From Lepus europaeus (taxonomy: Eukaryota; Chordata; Mammalia; Lagomorpha; Leporidae): a DNA stretch of 64,000 bases. Where the stretch lies: positions 53,298,474-53,362,473 of the forward strand of contig NC_084843.1 of NCBI RefSeq assembly GCF_033115175.1, given 5' to 3'. Under the pieces are notes generated by a model. It did no database searches and had not been told where the DNA came from. It saw only the letters and a program-made list of their open reading frames with translations. Shown here piece by piece: positions 59,101 to 62,218 of this stretch; within the stretch, counting starts at the first letter, position 1; each line of letters starts with the position of its first letter. The translations under genes and the position numbers were made by a program.

Positions 59101-59510
59101 CCAGGAAGGACACACCTAGTAGTATTCAGCCTTATGGAAATTTTTCCTATCAACAAAACACCTGTGTGGCTGAAATTTCATCCCAGGCCTTTACCTCAAA
59201 TTAGTTAATTAACTGGTGAACTTGTCAATTTTTTTATAGAAATAATTGTGATTCTGGTAGTATTTTCCCTGGACTAGACATAACTCAAAATATTAGACTG
59301 GGCCTTCTACTTACATTACATAAAATTGAACAGTCAAAGACAAAGGGGATAAGTTGGCTAGTTAAAAAAAAAAAAAAATCAATGCATAACTTCAAAATAG
59401 TTACCTTGCATAAAAATCTCCTGAACCTTTTGTTCCTTTACCCAGACTTTCACTTCCTCGTGAAGCTGCGGGTTGTCCCTGAGAACTGGGTTTAGGCTGT
59501 CTATGTCGTC
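8093..59510 (-). CDS. JMJD1C: JMJD1C, 3' 23 coding exons (gene-level entry)
   Basis: Nuclear JmjC-domain protein of the KDM3 (JHDM2) family, also known as TRIP8, a thyroid-receptor-interacting coregulator whose H3K9 demethylase activity is debated. I placed 23 exons by reading GT-AG sites on the minus strand. Exon lengths and phases agree at every junction and join to 7161 nt without a stop, giving 2386 residues ending in ...EDMEEN and TAA. The order is: N-terminal conserved block (1-189), long disordered Ser/Lys/His-rich region with a polyQ run (190-1538), Cys-rich zinc-binding region (about 1568-1718), LXXLL boxes at 1760-1764 and 1913-1917, and JmjC domain (about 2120-2345) with H2182, E2184 and H2312. 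The first exons and promoter lie beyond 64000. No frameshift or lost splice site was seen, so the gene looks functional. Orthology rests on remembered human sequence, which matches throughout. Confidence 0.97.
8470..8601 (-). CDS. JMJD1C: JMJD1C exon, end of JmjC (residues 2314-2357)
   Basis: 132 bp, 44 codons, phase 0 on both sides. [20 protein letters not shown], then [20 protein letters not shown], closing the jelly-roll and entering a C-terminal helix. Acceptor GGACAG; donor GTAAGA. Confidence 0.95.
9073..9149 (-). pseudogene. 5S rRNA pseudogene, 5' two thirds
   Basis: The minus strand aligns to mammalian 5S rRNA positions 1 to about 77: ATCTATGGTC for GTCTACGGCC, CACCCTGAA-like ACTACCCTTGAA, and near-exact AGCAGGGTCGAGCCTGGTTA. 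The 3' third is missing, and an A8 run follows directly, suggesting a truncated retrocopy. Several changes in the body mean it is not a functional gene. Confidence 0.75.
9752..10092 (-). mobile_element. C SINE, head region altered
   Basis: Reverse copy. The expected head (GCCGGCGCTGCAGGC...) is replaced between about 10025 and 10080 by unrelated sequence (TTGAAGATGGAGAGCACCTC), then resumes as TCACACTGGCCCC. A small insertion or rearranged head. Confidence 0.8.
10569..10840 (+). mobile_element. C SINE, old
   Basis: Sense, diverged head (GGGGAGGGCTAAGCC), GTTGGAGTCCTGACTGCC B-box region and A23 tail. Confidence 0.82.
12111..12370 (+). mobile_element. C SINE
   Basis: Sense copy GGGGCTGACACTGTGGTGTA to TCTTTCAAATAAG, lying directly against the L1 fragment. 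Confidence 0.88.
12372..12765 (+). mobile_element. L1 (old, L1M-type) 3' end
   Basis: AACAACCCAAATATACTTCT, GGTAAATGGATAAACCAG, CCCAGCAATACAAAGGAACC, GAATTGTACACTGAAAAGGG and TTGCTTGTAAATTACAG in order match the standard mammalian L1M 3' end. It abuts a C SINE on its left. Confidence 0.75.
13167..13395 (-). mobile_element. C SINE fragment, old
   Basis: Reverse copy lacking the tail; begins at CTATCTGCTGGTTCACTCCC after a short (AC)n. Head diverged. Confidence 0.8.
14148..14324 (-). CDS. JMJD1C: JMJD1C exon, JmjC distal His (residues 2255-2313)
   Basis: 177 bp, 59 codons, phase 0 on both sides. [20 protein letters not shown] and on to [19 protein letters not shown]2312 is the third expected iron ligand. 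Acceptor TTTCAG; donor GTATAG. Confidence 0.95.
14713..15001 (-). mobile_element. C SINE
   Basis: Reverse copy. TSD gatc[c/a]ctttttt at 14701 and 15002. Confidence 0.88.
15064..15386 (-). mobile_element. C SINE
   Basis: Reverse copy AAAGATTTATTTACTTG to CCGCAACCCCAGCCC. TSD taacc(c)tttaac at 15053 and 15387. Confidence 0.88.
15419..16020 (+). mobile_element. C SINE interrupted by a second C SINE
   Basis: The head piece 15419-15446 (GGAGCCGGCGCAGAGGCA) continues after the inner copy at 15757 with GACCTTGACCTGAGGTGCCA. Outer TSD aaaagtctat[c/t]tc at 15406-15418 and 16021-16033 brackets the whole block and proves the two pieces are one insertion. Confidence 0.88.
15447..15756 (+). mobile_element. 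C SINE nested inside another C SINE
   Basis: Complete sense copy with its own head (GGGCCAGTGCTGTGGTGCAG) and A21 tail, placed in the head of the outer copy. Confidence 0.9.
16093..16345 (+). mobile_element. C SINE, old
   Basis: Sense copy, head GGGTAGGTGTTGTGGTGTAG, B-box region GATTTGAGTCCAGGCC, tail degraded. Confidence 0.83.
16708..17017 (+). mobile_element. C SINE
   Basis: Sense copy with A14 tail. TSD aggatcct at 16700 and 17018. Confidence 0.92.
17357..17496 (-). CDS. JMJD1C: JMJD1C exon, JmjC insert (residues 2208-2254)
   Basis: 140 bp, phase 1 to 0. [20 protein letters not shown], then a short Ser/Pro segment and [21 protein letters not shown] charged helical insertion typical of KDM3 JmjC domains. 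It is isolated by a 5.7-kb upstream intron. Confidence 0.94.
17533..17844 (-). mobile_element. C SINE, old
   Basis: Reverse copy; begins 37 bp into the intron beyond exon 17357-17496 (transcript-upstream side), so it sits close to that exon's acceptor. Confidence 0.85.
18060..18210 (+). mobile_element. MIR-like fragment
   Basis: GGTTCACTGAGGTAAAGGGA, TTTGCTCATTACC and CTGAAAGGCAGACC follow MIR order. Diverged. Confidence 0.45.
18227..18529 (+). mobile_element. C SINE
   Basis: Sense copy GGGACCAGTGCTGTGGTGGA to CAAATACATCTTAAAT, flanked by imperfect aaatatat..gggtt repeats. Confidence 0.88.
18925..18975 (+). mobile_element. MIR-like 5' fragment
   Basis: TTTACTATATGTCAGACACT then GTCCTAGG, the typical MIR start (ctactatgtgccaggcactg). 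Confidence 0.45.
19004..19323 (+). mobile_element. C SINE, first of tandem pair
   Basis: Sense copy. TSD aaagatctag[c/-]tt at 18991 and 19324. The second SINE begins at that right-hand TSD. Confidence 0.92.
19336..19647 (+). mobile_element. C SINE, second of tandem pair
   Basis: Sense copy GGGCAGGCATTGTAGCATCC with A-rich tail, then gacctagcc, a decayed third copy of the target site. Confidence 0.9.
19678..20091 (-). mobile_element. C SINE with internal duplication
   Basis: Reverse copy about 100 bp too long. The segment CCATCAGCTGGCTCACTCCC...GCCAG recurs as CCATCCACCTGTTCACTCCC...GCCAG, so the tail-proximal block is present twice: duplication, or fusion of two copies. Confidence 0.82.
20134..20396 (+). 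mobile_element. C SINE, 5'-truncated at the B box
   Basis: Starts GGTTTGAGTCCCAGCTG, lacking the first ~60 bp, yet flanked by TSD aaaatgttct(c)ttta at about 20121 and 20397: truncated at insertion. Confidence 0.87.
20705..20807 (-). mobile_element. C SINE, severely 5'-truncated
   Basis: Only the tail: AAAGATTTATTTATTTG plus a GA/GGGAA-rich block. Bracketed by TSD atcagtgtaatttt at 20691 and 20808, so it inserted as about 100 bp. Confidence 0.85.
21414..21774 (+). mobile_element. C SINE
   Basis: Sense copy GGGGCCGGCACTGTGGCATA with expanded CCCTCT(CCCT)n block and A24 tail. Confidence 0.92.
21797..22091 (+). mobile_element. C SINE
   Basis: Sense copy. TSD aaaaagt[a/g]tacat at 21784 and 22092. 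Confidence 0.92.
22315..22644 (+). mobile_element. C SINE, young long subtype
   Basis: Sense copy with doubled B-box region. Perfect TSD aatctgaggg at 22305 and 22645. Confidence 0.94.
23206..23328 (-). CDS. JMJD1C: JMJD1C exon, JmjC metal-binding HxE (residues 2167-2208)
   Basis: 123 bp, phase 1 to 1. [20 protein letters not shown] with H2182 and E2184, the first two expected Fe(II) ligands of a JmjC dioxygenase. KDM3A has H-x-D here, so Glu replaces Asp; both can coordinate iron. Acceptor ATACAG; donor GTAAAG. Confidence 0.95.
23681..23811 (-). CDS. JMJD1C: JMJD1C exon, JmjC domain (residues 2123-2167)
   Basis: 131 bp, phase 2 to 1. [20 protein letters not shown] and on to [17 protein letters not shown], the characteristic early JmjC segment of KDM3 proteins. 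Acceptor CCTCAG; donor GTAGGT. Confidence 0.94.
23897..24209 (-). mobile_element. C SINE, old
   Basis: Reverse copy CAAGATTTATTTATATATTC to CCACAGCACCAGCC, imperfect flanking tcttc[a/t]tctgt-like repeats. Confidence 0.85.
24240..24440 (-). mobile_element. C SINE fragment, old
   Basis: Reverse copy lacking the tail; begins GTAAGCCAGGAGTCAGGAAC. Adjacent to, but distinct from, the previous copy. Confidence 0.75.
24511..24835 (+). mobile_element. C SINE
   Basis: Sense copy. TSD aaa[a/c]cactag/aaaaccactaa at 24501 and 24836. Confidence 0.9.
25007..25315 (-). mobile_element. C SINE, old
   Basis: Reverse copy, T16 then AATTTGAGAGGCAGAGAAAG; the head is strongly diverged (AACTAGGCTAAATGGCC). Confidence 0.8.
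25506..25850 (+). mobile_element. C SINE, young long subtype
   Basis: Sense copy (antisense to the gene). TSD tcaag[a/c]gct at 25497 and 25851. Its tail ends 29 bp from the donor of exon 25880-25970. Confidence 0.94.
25880..25970 (-). CDS. JMJD1C: JMJD1C exon (residues 2093-2123)
   Basis: 91 bp, phase 1 to 2. [23 protein letters not shown] reading but with C for W at that site ([16 protein letters not shown]), as read directly from the + strand. Start of the JmjC region. A young SINE lies 29 bp inside the following intron. Confidence 0.92.
25971..26565 (-). other. JMJD1C: JMJD1C intron (0.6 kb)
   Basis: AT-rich unique sequence, no SINE. An A20 run on + (26530-26549) gives a T-run close to the 5' splice site. 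Confidence 0.8.
26566..26734 (-). CDS. JMJD1C: JMJD1C exon (residues 2037-2093)
   Basis: 169 bp, phase 0 to 1. [20 protein letters not shown] and on to FWDGFEEVS. It just precedes the JmjC fold. Acceptor TTCTAAG is an uncommon AAG; donor GTATGT is followed by a T-rich run. Confidence 0.94.
26961..27226 (-). mobile_element. C SINE
   Basis: Reverse copy TTTATTCATTTATTTATTTG to CATATGGGATGCTA; the head is missing. Confidence 0.83.
27237..27535 (+). mobile_element. C SINE
   Basis: Sense copy GGGGCTGGCGTTGTGGAGTA to (AAAT)n. Lies back to back with the previous reverse copy, giving an inverted SINE pair. Confidence 0.88.
27540..27605. repeat. AT-rich simple repeat (ATATTAAT-like)
   Basis: Irregular repeats of AATATTAAAT directly after the SINE tail, probably grown from its A/T-rich end. 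Confidence 0.7.
28472..28747 (-). CDS. JMJD1C: JMJD1C exon (residues 1945-2036)
   Basis: 276 bp, 92 codons, phase 0 on both sides. Starts [20 protein letters not shown], then a variable charged linker ([20 protein letters not shown]) and the well-conserved [20 protein letters not shown] leading into the catalytic half. Confidence 0.94.
28748..29602 (-). other. JMJD1C: JMJD1C intron (0.86 kb)
   Basis: Unique sequence plus one expanded reverse SINE. Confidence 0.8.
29092..29488 (-). mobile_element. C SINE with (ACACAT)n expansion
   Basis: Reverse copy whose tail block has become ACATACACATACACATACAC and GA-rich repeats (29125-29235), making it about 400 bp. Confidence 0.83.
29603..29817 (-). 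CDS. JMJD1C: JMJD1C exon with second LXXLL box (residues 1873-1944)
   Basis: 215 bp, phase 1 to 0. A charged stretch ([19 protein letters not shown]), then LRDLL at 1913-1917, the second LXXLL motif, and the conserved [20 protein letters not shown]. Acceptor TTTCAG; donor GTGAGT. Confidence 0.94.
29818..30298 (-). other. JMJD1C: JMJD1C intron (0.48 kb)
   Basis: AT-rich unique sequence; nothing recognised. Confidence 0.8.
30299..30512 (-). CDS. JMJD1C: JMJD1C exon (residues 1802-1873)
   Basis: 214 bp, phase 0 to 1. [19 protein letters not shown], then a Ser/Gln-rich linker and a conserved [19 protein letters not shown] helix. The exon ends in an A8 run (GGAAAAAAAAG) right at the donor, a run that could be prone to slippage errors. 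Confidence 0.94.
30710..30837 (-). CDS. JMJD1C: JMJD1C exon with first LXXLL box (residues 1759-1801)
   Basis: 128 bp, phase 1 to 0. Contains LTDLL at 1760-1764, a nuclear-receptor box of the LXXLL type, in keeping with its name as a thyroid-receptor-interacting protein. Then [11 protein letters not shown] and FPTMNGVSQ. Acceptor TTGTAG; donor GTGAGT. Confidence 0.94.
30838..31457 (-). other. JMJD1C: JMJD1C intron (0.6 kb)
   Basis: AT-rich unique sequence; nothing recognised. Confidence 0.8.
31458..31547 (-). CDS. JMJD1C: JMJD1C exon (residues 1729-1759)
   Basis: 90 bp, phase 1 to 1: [20 protein letters not shown] and on to QIIPGS. His/Cys-rich sequence just after the zinc finger. Acceptor CTTATAG; donor GTAAGT. 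Confidence 0.94.
32231..32561 (+). mobile_element. C SINE
   Basis: Sense copy GGGCACTGTGATGCAGCAGG to (AAAT)n and A9. Confidence 0.87.
32646..32975 (+). mobile_element. C SINE
   Basis: Sense copy. TSD aatagcat at 32638 and 32976. Confidence 0.88.
33180..33436 (+). mobile_element. C SINE with internal deletion
   Basis: Sense copy lacking about 70 bp between GATGGTCCAAGGGCC and TGCAGCCATCTGGGGAG. TSD aatgt[t/c]at at 33172 and 33437. Confidence 0.87.
33722..33922. mobile_element. hAT-type non-autonomous DNA transposon fossil
   Basis: About 200 bp with visible inverted ends: CAGGGATGGGGA at the left and TCCCCATCCTG at the right. The interior (AATTTTTAAGTTGATAATTT, AAATGGCCC) resembles a common eutherian hAT-Charlie MITE. 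Family not assigned; the TSD is degraded. Confidence 0.6.
34021..34325 (-). mobile_element. C SINE, old
   Basis: Reverse copy. TSD agtatt[c/t]act at 34011 and 34326. Confidence 0.83.
34820..35110 (+). mobile_element. C SINE, old
   Basis: Sense copy with poor head; GGGTTTGAGCTCTGGTTCTG B-box region, (AAAT)n tail. Confidence 0.78.
35281..35575 (+). mobile_element. C SINE, old
   Basis: Sense copy GGGAGGACATTTGGTGTAAT, B-box region CAGTTTGAGACCCAG, A12 tail. Confidence 0.83.
35626..35937 (+). mobile_element. C SINE
   Basis: Sense copy GGGGCTAGCATTGAGACACA; its A-tail ends about 70 bp from the donor of the zinc-finger exon. Confidence 0.86.
36009..36161 (-). CDS. JMJD1C: JMJD1C exon, zinc finger (residues 1678-1729)
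   Basis: 153 bp, phase 1 to 1. Carries the KDM3-type zinc finger: C1693-x2-C1696, H1704, C1707-x2-C1710 and C1715-x2-C1718, in [19 protein letters not shown] and following. In KDM3A the corresponding finger is required for demethylase activity (established for that paralogue). Donor GTTTGT is a weaker GT site than its neighbours. Confidence 0.95.
36358..36536. mobile_element. MER20-like hAT element
   Basis: Begins CAG..TTTCTCAAG and ends AACCACTG, with internal TTGTGCATTGTAGTATGTTTA, CCTATACCCAC and GCCAAATGTCCCCTGG, matching the shared hAT-Charlie consensus I recall as MER20. Lies about 200 bp upstream (transcript sense) of the zinc-finger exon. Confidence 0.65.
36563..36765 (+). mobile_element. 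MIR SINE fossil
   Basis: TGCTATGTTAGGTAGTGTTA, CTATGAGGTTGTTATC, TTTCACAGACC, and AGAGAGGTTATTTATCACAG in order match the MIR core and tRNA-like part. Confidence 0.7.
37068..37282 (-). CDS. JMJD1C: JMJD1C exon (residues 1606-1678)
   Basis: 215 bp, phase 2 to 1. Encodes [19 protein letters not shown] and on to [14 protein letters not shown] conserved, moderately acidic linker between the two cysteine clusters. Acceptor TTTCAG; donor GTAAGG. Confidence 0.95.
38362..38667 (-). mobile_element. C SINE
   Basis: Reverse copy. Perfect 14-bp TSD ctttaggtatcttt at 38348 and 38668, long for a diverged copy. Confidence 0.9.
38824..39087 (-). mobile_element. C SINE, old
   Basis: Reverse copy TTATTTTATTTGAAAGGCAG to TGCCATGCCATAAGCCCC. 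Confidence 0.82.
39159..39490 (+). mobile_element. C SINE, young long subtype
   Basis: Sense copy GGCCGGCGCCGTGGCTTAAC with A18 tail; flanks agtatgcaggt and agtattaggt look like a decayed TSD. Confidence 0.93.
39797..40078 (+). mobile_element. C SINE, old
   Basis: Sense copy GAGCTGGCATTGTGGTACAG; tail mostly lost. Confidence 0.84.
40205..40552 (+). mobile_element. C SINE, young long subtype
   Basis: Sense copy. Perfect 15-bp TSD aaaacttagcataaa at 40190 and 40553. Lies about 160 bp beyond the donor of exon 40709-40910. Confidence 0.95.
40709..40910 (-). CDS. JMJD1C: JMJD1C exon, start of Cys-rich region (residues 1539-1606)
   Basis: 202 bp, phase 1 to 2. Begins [20 protein letters not shown], then a cysteine cluster (C1568, C1569, C1578, C1581) and later C1599, then FCRFYYFRR. 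These residues suit a zinc-binding module before the classical KDM3 zinc finger. Acceptor TTACAG; donor GTAAGTG. Confidence 0.95.
41321..41386 (+). repeat. 66-bp intronic duplicate, copy 1
   Basis: CAGTATTATAGTAAAGAACC to CACAAAATAGGCACC. Copy 2 starts at 42841 and differs at about three positions. Does not resemble the SINEs. Confidence 0.9.
42032..42360 (+). mobile_element. C SINE
   Basis: Sense copy. TSD aa[a/t]actgggtc at 42021 and 42361. Confidence 0.92.
42841..42906 (+). repeat. 66-bp intronic duplicate, copy 2
   Basis: Same orientation as copy 1, about 1.5 kb away, in the same JMJD1C intron. Differences: an extra A after GAACC, CGT for CTT, GGG for GTG. Confidence 0.9.
43355..43370. 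repeat. Short (GT)n microsatellite
   Basis: About eight GT units in the intron beyond exon 45845-48045. Confidence 0.8.
44869..45162 (+). mobile_element. C SINE
   Basis: Sense copy. TSD aa[c/t][c/t]atctta-like at 44859 and 45163. Confidence 0.86.
45528..45833 (+). mobile_element. C SINE abutting a JMJD1C 5' splice site
   Basis: Sense on +, antisense to the gene. TSD aattcact at 45520-45527 and 45834-45841. The right-hand TSD covers intron positions +4 to +11 of exon 45845-48045, so GTAAGT survives and is followed by a T-run of about 27 from the SINE tail. Confidence 0.95.
45845..48045 (-). CDS. JMJD1C: JMJD1C largest exon (residues 805-1539)
   Basis: 2201 bp, phase 2 to 1. Opens [20 protein letters not shown] and is mainly Ser/Thr/Pro-rich low-complexity sequence. 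Near its end it becomes strongly charged, with acidic [17 protein letters not shown] next to basic RRKAKRT and [16 protein letters not shown], a bipartite-like nuclear signal. It ends QSNNNSG before GTAAGTG. The donor is crowded by a SINE: the poly-T of the reverse-oriented copy starts about 10 nt into the intron. The ATG within the exon is not a proven start; the frame runs in from the previous exon. Confidence 0.97.
48046..48582 (-). other. JMJD1C: JMJD1C intron (0.54 kb)
   Basis: Between exons 48583-48755 and 45845-48045. About half is one old reverse SINE; the rest is AT-rich. Confidence 0.8.
48246..48510 (-). mobile_element. C SINE, old
   Basis: Reverse copy TTTATTTATTTAAAAGAGAG to ACAATGTCAGTCCCC, about 70 bp from the donor of exon 48583-48755. 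Confidence 0.8.
48583..48755 (-). CDS. JMJD1C: JMJD1C exon (residues 748-805)
   Basis: 173 bp, phase 0 to 2. Begins [20 protein letters not shown] and ends VDHHKE. The acceptor is a near-pure T tract followed by AAAG; the donor is GTAAGT. It bridges the two giant exons. The old SINE fragment 48246-48510 ends about 70 bp past its donor. Confidence 0.94.
49356..49684 (+). mobile_element. C SINE, young long subtype
   Basis: Sense copy, first ~10 bp of head lost (GGCCAGCTCAATAGGCTAAT), internal G-run GGGGGTGGGGGGGGG, A18 tail. Confidence 0.92.
50395..50840 (+). mobile_element. L1 (old, L1M-type) 3' end
   Basis: ATTATTCATAATAGACAAGA, TCATCAACAAATAGA, GAGATACTATGCAAC, ATTATGCTAAGTGAAAATTA and ATTATACATGTTAAATTTAA follow the L1M 3' end; a T-run ends it. 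Within the 2.7-kb intron between exons 51482 and 48755. Confidence 0.75.
51482..53154 (-). CDS. JMJD1C: JMJD1C large exon (residues 190-747)
   Basis: 1673 bp, phase 1 to 0, one of two giant exons. The protein is Ser/Lys/Glu-rich and apparently disordered for about 350 residues, with a basic nuclear-signal-like stretch near its start ([13 protein letters not shown]). It then becomes His/Pro/Leu-rich ([15 protein letters not shown] and similar), with a run of five glutamines in [12 protein letters not shown]. It ends in a well-conserved block, [20 protein letters not shown] onward. Acceptor TTACAG; donor GTAAGT after AGG AGG. Plus-strand ORFs over this exon are antisense shadows. Confidence 0.97.
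53266..53458 (-). CDS. JMJD1C: JMJD1C exon (residues 126-189)
   Basis: 193 bp, phase 0 to 1. Starts [15 protein letters not shown]; a glutamine run (HQQQQH) is followed by a basic segment, [12 protein letters not shown], and an acidic one, [13 protein letters not shown]. It ends CGAGGAG before GTAGGA. It marks the switch from the folded N-terminus to the long disordered centre. Confidence 0.93.
53555..53698 (-). CDS. JMJD1C: JMJD1C exon (residues 78-125)
   Basis: 144 bp, 48 codons, phase 0 on both sides. Starts [14 protein letters not shown] and ends NQNINTVH. The acceptor is ATTAG and the donor GTATGT. It contains a basic run, [10 protein letters not shown], that may add to nuclear targeting. 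Only 96 bp of intron separates it from the next exon. Confidence 0.93.
53877..54152 (-). mobile_element. C SINE, old
   Basis: Reverse copy ACATTTATTTATTTATTTGA to CAAACACTTGCTCCCC. Confidence 0.82.
54328..54585 (+). mobile_element. C SINE, old
   Basis: Sense copy; head TATTGAGCCTAGTGGCTAAG diverged, AAATAAATTAAGTAATT tail. Confidence 0.75.
54677..54988 (+). mobile_element. C SINE
   Basis: Sense copy. Perfect TSD aactatttta at 54667 and 54989. Confidence 0.92.
55510..55862 (-). mobile_element. C SINE, young long subtype
   Basis: Reverse copy, T17 then GACAGGTAGAGTGGACAG, head CAGCGCCGGCC. Perfect TSD tcagggactg at 55500 and 55863. Confidence 0.94.
56075..56199 (-). CDS. JMJD1C: JMJD1C exon (residues 36-77)
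   Basis: 125 bp, phase 1 to 0. Encodes a compact segment, [20 protein letters not shown] onward, ending MIVMNDQ. The acceptor is TTTAAAG and the donor GTAAAT. It looks like a folded beta-rich segment of the N-terminal domain, unlike the disordered exons that follow. Confidence 0.93.
57080..57427 (+). mobile_element. C SINE, young long subtype
   Basis: Sense copy GGCCGGCGCCGCGGCTCACT. Perfect 17-bp TSD aagaaaatatttaagta at 57063 and 57428. The GC-rich segment GCGCCGGCCGCAGC is partly duplicated as GCGCCAGCCGCGGC. Confidence 0.96.
58231..58459 (+). mobile_element. C SINE, old
   Basis: Sense copy, diverged. TSD aaaaaatgg[a/c]tag at 58218 and 58460. Confidence 0.8.
58475..58645 (+). mobile_element. 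L1-like 3' end fragment
   Basis: ATTTTTGTGTATGCTTTCAA, then TATAGTAAAATTTAA, resembles the terminal part of old L1 3' ends. Weak. Confidence 0.3.
59405..59510 (-). CDS. JMJD1C: JMJD1C exon, first in window (residues 1-35)
   Basis: 106 bp, phase 0 to 1. Starts [20 protein letters not shown] and ends at CAAG before donor GTAA; the acceptor is TTCTAG. It belongs to the conserved N-terminal part of JMJD1C. Because the human protein has about 150 residues before this point, this is probably coding exon 4. No upstream exon was recognised between it and the right edge. Confidence 0.93.
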
Positions 59511-59886
59511 CTAGAATTACAGATTAAAAGAAAAGGACCATGTTACGCTCTCCTAACATTAATGTTACCAACTTTCCCTCCTATATGTTCTAAGGACTGA
59601 AGAAAATTCCTTCATCTAAATGTATGCAAAAATACAAATTCATAACTTATAGTTCATTAGCAACTACATGACAATAGAGTCTGAGGTAAGATTTGAAACT
59701 ACTATCACATTGTCTAAGCTTTTAAGTATGGCTTTATTCTAGCCAGCTTTTCGAGGGTTCGTTATTAGAAGGAATACAAACAAAAGCATTAAGTCATCCG
59801 AAGCTGGTGTCAGAGATATATATGTAGATGAGTTACTGCTCCATAATGCCCAAAATATTAGGTTTTTTTTAAAATGTAATGTTATG

Positions 59887-59891
59887 GGTGG

Positions 59892-59949
<58 letters not shown>

Positions 59950-60015
59950 GGAGAGGGAGAGACAGAGAGAGAGAGAGAGTTAGTTAGTTAGAGAGTGAGT
60001 GAGTTAGTTAGTTTT
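59887..60015. repeat. Compound microsatellite (TG)n(AG)n(TTAG)n
   Basis: TG dinucleotides, then about 20 AG units, a GGGAGAGGGA interruption, more AG, then TTAG/TGAG tetranucleotides. It grew from the purine-rich tail block of the adjoining reverse SINE. Confidence 0.9.
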
Positions 60016-60226
60016 TCCATCTGCTGGTTCACTCCCCAGATGGTTTCAATAGTGAGGGCTGAGCCAGGCTTAAGTGAGGAGCTTCATCTGGGTCTCCCAC
60101 AAGGATATATGGTCCCAAACACTGGAGCCATCTTCCTTTGCTTTTCCCAGGCCATTAGCATGAAGCTGGATAGGAAGTGGAGCAGCCTGGACTTGAACCA
60201 GCGCTACGCCACAATGTCAGTCTCCT
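60016..60226 (-). mobile_element. C SINE, tail turned into microsatellite
   Basis: Reverse copy from CATCTGCTGGTTCACTCCCC to CGCCACAATGTCAGTCTCC; its tail is the compound microsatellite. Confidence 0.85.
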
Positions 60227-60933
60227 CAAAACAATAGATTCTGAAACTAGTAGCCTTTATTCACTGTCTGATTTAAATGTTATCGAATTCAGTTCTACTC
60301 AAATTCGTGTAACCAGTAATTTCATGCTGTAATTTTTGTTTTTCAAGCCACCATCAAAGCATTCAGCAATTAAAATTACATTATTGACAATATTATCTTC
60401 TTAACAGGGTCAGTCTAGACACAGAAACAACCAGCTCTGTTTCCTTCAAGTTCTGAATCACTCAGTCACATCGTTTCCCACTATCTACTGGTCCCTGCTG
60501 GACTCTGACACTATATTCTCTTTACCTTAAACAGCTCTGGTTGCTCCTACATTTGAGATCCGCTGCAGGAGCCCTAGAGCAGTTGGGAGGAGCAAAGCAG
60601 CACTGTCCACTGACAGTTACTTTTCTTTTTTTAAAAAAAAAAAGGACTGGCAGATTTTAGAAACCAGTGAATAGAAAGGAGCTAAATCAAGAAAACTATA
60701 TGGTGTATAAAAATAAAATGTGGTAATTTGGAAGAGCCAAGAGGTGGCTACAGGACACAAAGAATAATTCCTGCTTCAAAAACTATCCAAAAAAAGATTT
60801 TCCTTCACGTTTTACCACTGCTATAAGGTACTACTCTTTATGTTTGGAAAAATATTATGATAAATATTCTATCTGACATGACTCTTATGTTTAGTGAAAG
60901 CCAACAAGCAGAAGGGCCATTAAGATTATTATT

Positions 60934-61239
60934 ATTATTATTTTTTTTTTGACAGGCAGAGTGGATAGTGAGAGATAGACAGAGAGAAAGGTCTTCCTTT
61001 TTGCCGTTGGTTCACCCTCCAATGGCCACTGCAGCCAGCGCATCTTGCTGATCCGAAGCCAGGAGCCAGGTGCTTCTCCTGGTCTCCCATGCGGGTGCAG
61101 GGCCAAGTCCGGGCCATAGCAGAGAGCTGGCCTGGAAGAGGAGCAACCGGGATAGAATCCAGCGCCCCGACCGGGACTAGAACCCGGTGTGCCGGTGCTG
61201 CAAGGCGGAGGATTAGCCTGTTAAGCCACGGCGCCGGCC
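60934..61239 (-). mobile_element. C SINE, young long subtype, internal deletion
   Basis: Reverse copy lacking about 45 bp at GCAGGGCCAAGTCCGGGCC. Perfect TSD aagattattatt at 60922 and 61240. Confidence 0.93.
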
Positions 61240-61481
61240 AAGATTATTATTTCTATTCCTCAGAAAATATAAATCCGAACCCACTTGATGTATACTAGAC
61301 AACAGTCCGGAGCATGACACACAAACTTCAGAGAAGTATGTTCCAAAGAAAACAATTACAACTTTCAGATAGCTCTGACAGCTGTAGTACTTTAAAAATC
61401 TTTCTCATTTTAATTCCATACATATCCACCCATATACCCAACATAAATACAGGGGGTTATTTCTTTTAAAGTAGCATTGCT

Positions 61482-61558
61482 GGGGCTGGCATTGTTGCAT
61501 AGCAGGTTAAGCTGCTGCCTACAGCGCCCTCATTTTATATTGGTGCTGGTTTGTCCCA
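61482..61558 (+). mobile_element. C SINE head, cut short by LTR-like sequence
   Basis: GGGGCTGGCATTGTTGCATA to GGTTTGTCCCA, then SINE similarity stops. Confidence 0.8.
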
Positions 61559-61561
61559 TTT

Positions 61562-62110
61562 TTGCAAATAAGCATAAACTTTTATTTGACAGAAAAGCGT
61601 CTGGTTCAAGAGGAGGCCAGGTGGAGTGCCAGAATAGAACATTGGTTTCCAGGAAGTGTCCAGGGCTCTTAAGGCATTCTATGGGTGCTGCCCATTGGAT
61701 GGGGTGTGGGGTTTCACATACTATATGTTGATTGGCTTGGGGCCTGGCTTGGGGCTAATGGAGATAGCAGGGCATCTCCTGGAGACAGCCTACCTCCTTA
61801 GGGACTCAGCCCCCTCCTCTGCTAGCTTGGGGTGAAAGGTTACAACAACCCTGAAGGCAAGATGTAAAACCTCAAGGTCATACATGCAGCACAAGAAACT
61901 ATTAGTGAGGGAAATGCTGGCAGTCTGGATACAAGCTTTCCAGCCATAGGTAACAATCTGCTCCTGAAGGATATTCTACCTACACTGGAGGGGCCCCCAG
62001 ACCCCTAGCCCTACTAGACCACCTCAGGTAATCTGTATGACTAGTTGCTTATTGTGGAAAGTTAACAACTTGTAACTACTGAGATACAAAATTTACTTGT
62101 TCAACACTTG
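61562..62110 (-). mobile_element. Probable solo LTR of an endogenous retrovirus
   Basis: About 0.5 kb of GC-richer, non-SINE sequence. The minus strand shows LTR-like order: CCAAT boxes (ATTGG on + at 61731 and 61694), a TATA-like stretch between (about 61719-61724), and AATAAA (TTTATT on + at 61581-61586) near the end GCTTATTTGCA. No retroviral coding sequence flanks it. It interrupts the SINE that begins at 61482. Exact ends and TSD not resolved. Confidence 0.5.
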
Positions 62111-62218
62111 TATTTGTTTGGTAGGTTAAAATAACAGGCTGTAATTCCAAGGCCATACAACGACATAACCATTAATTTTCTAGTAGAAAAAAACATACTA
62201 TTAAAAACTGATCATTTG

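Larger units (their letters stand above)
56200..59404 (-). other. JMJD1C: JMJD1C intron (3.2 kb)
   Basis: One young and one old SINE, an L1-like scrap and long unique AT-rich sequence. Confidence 0.85.
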
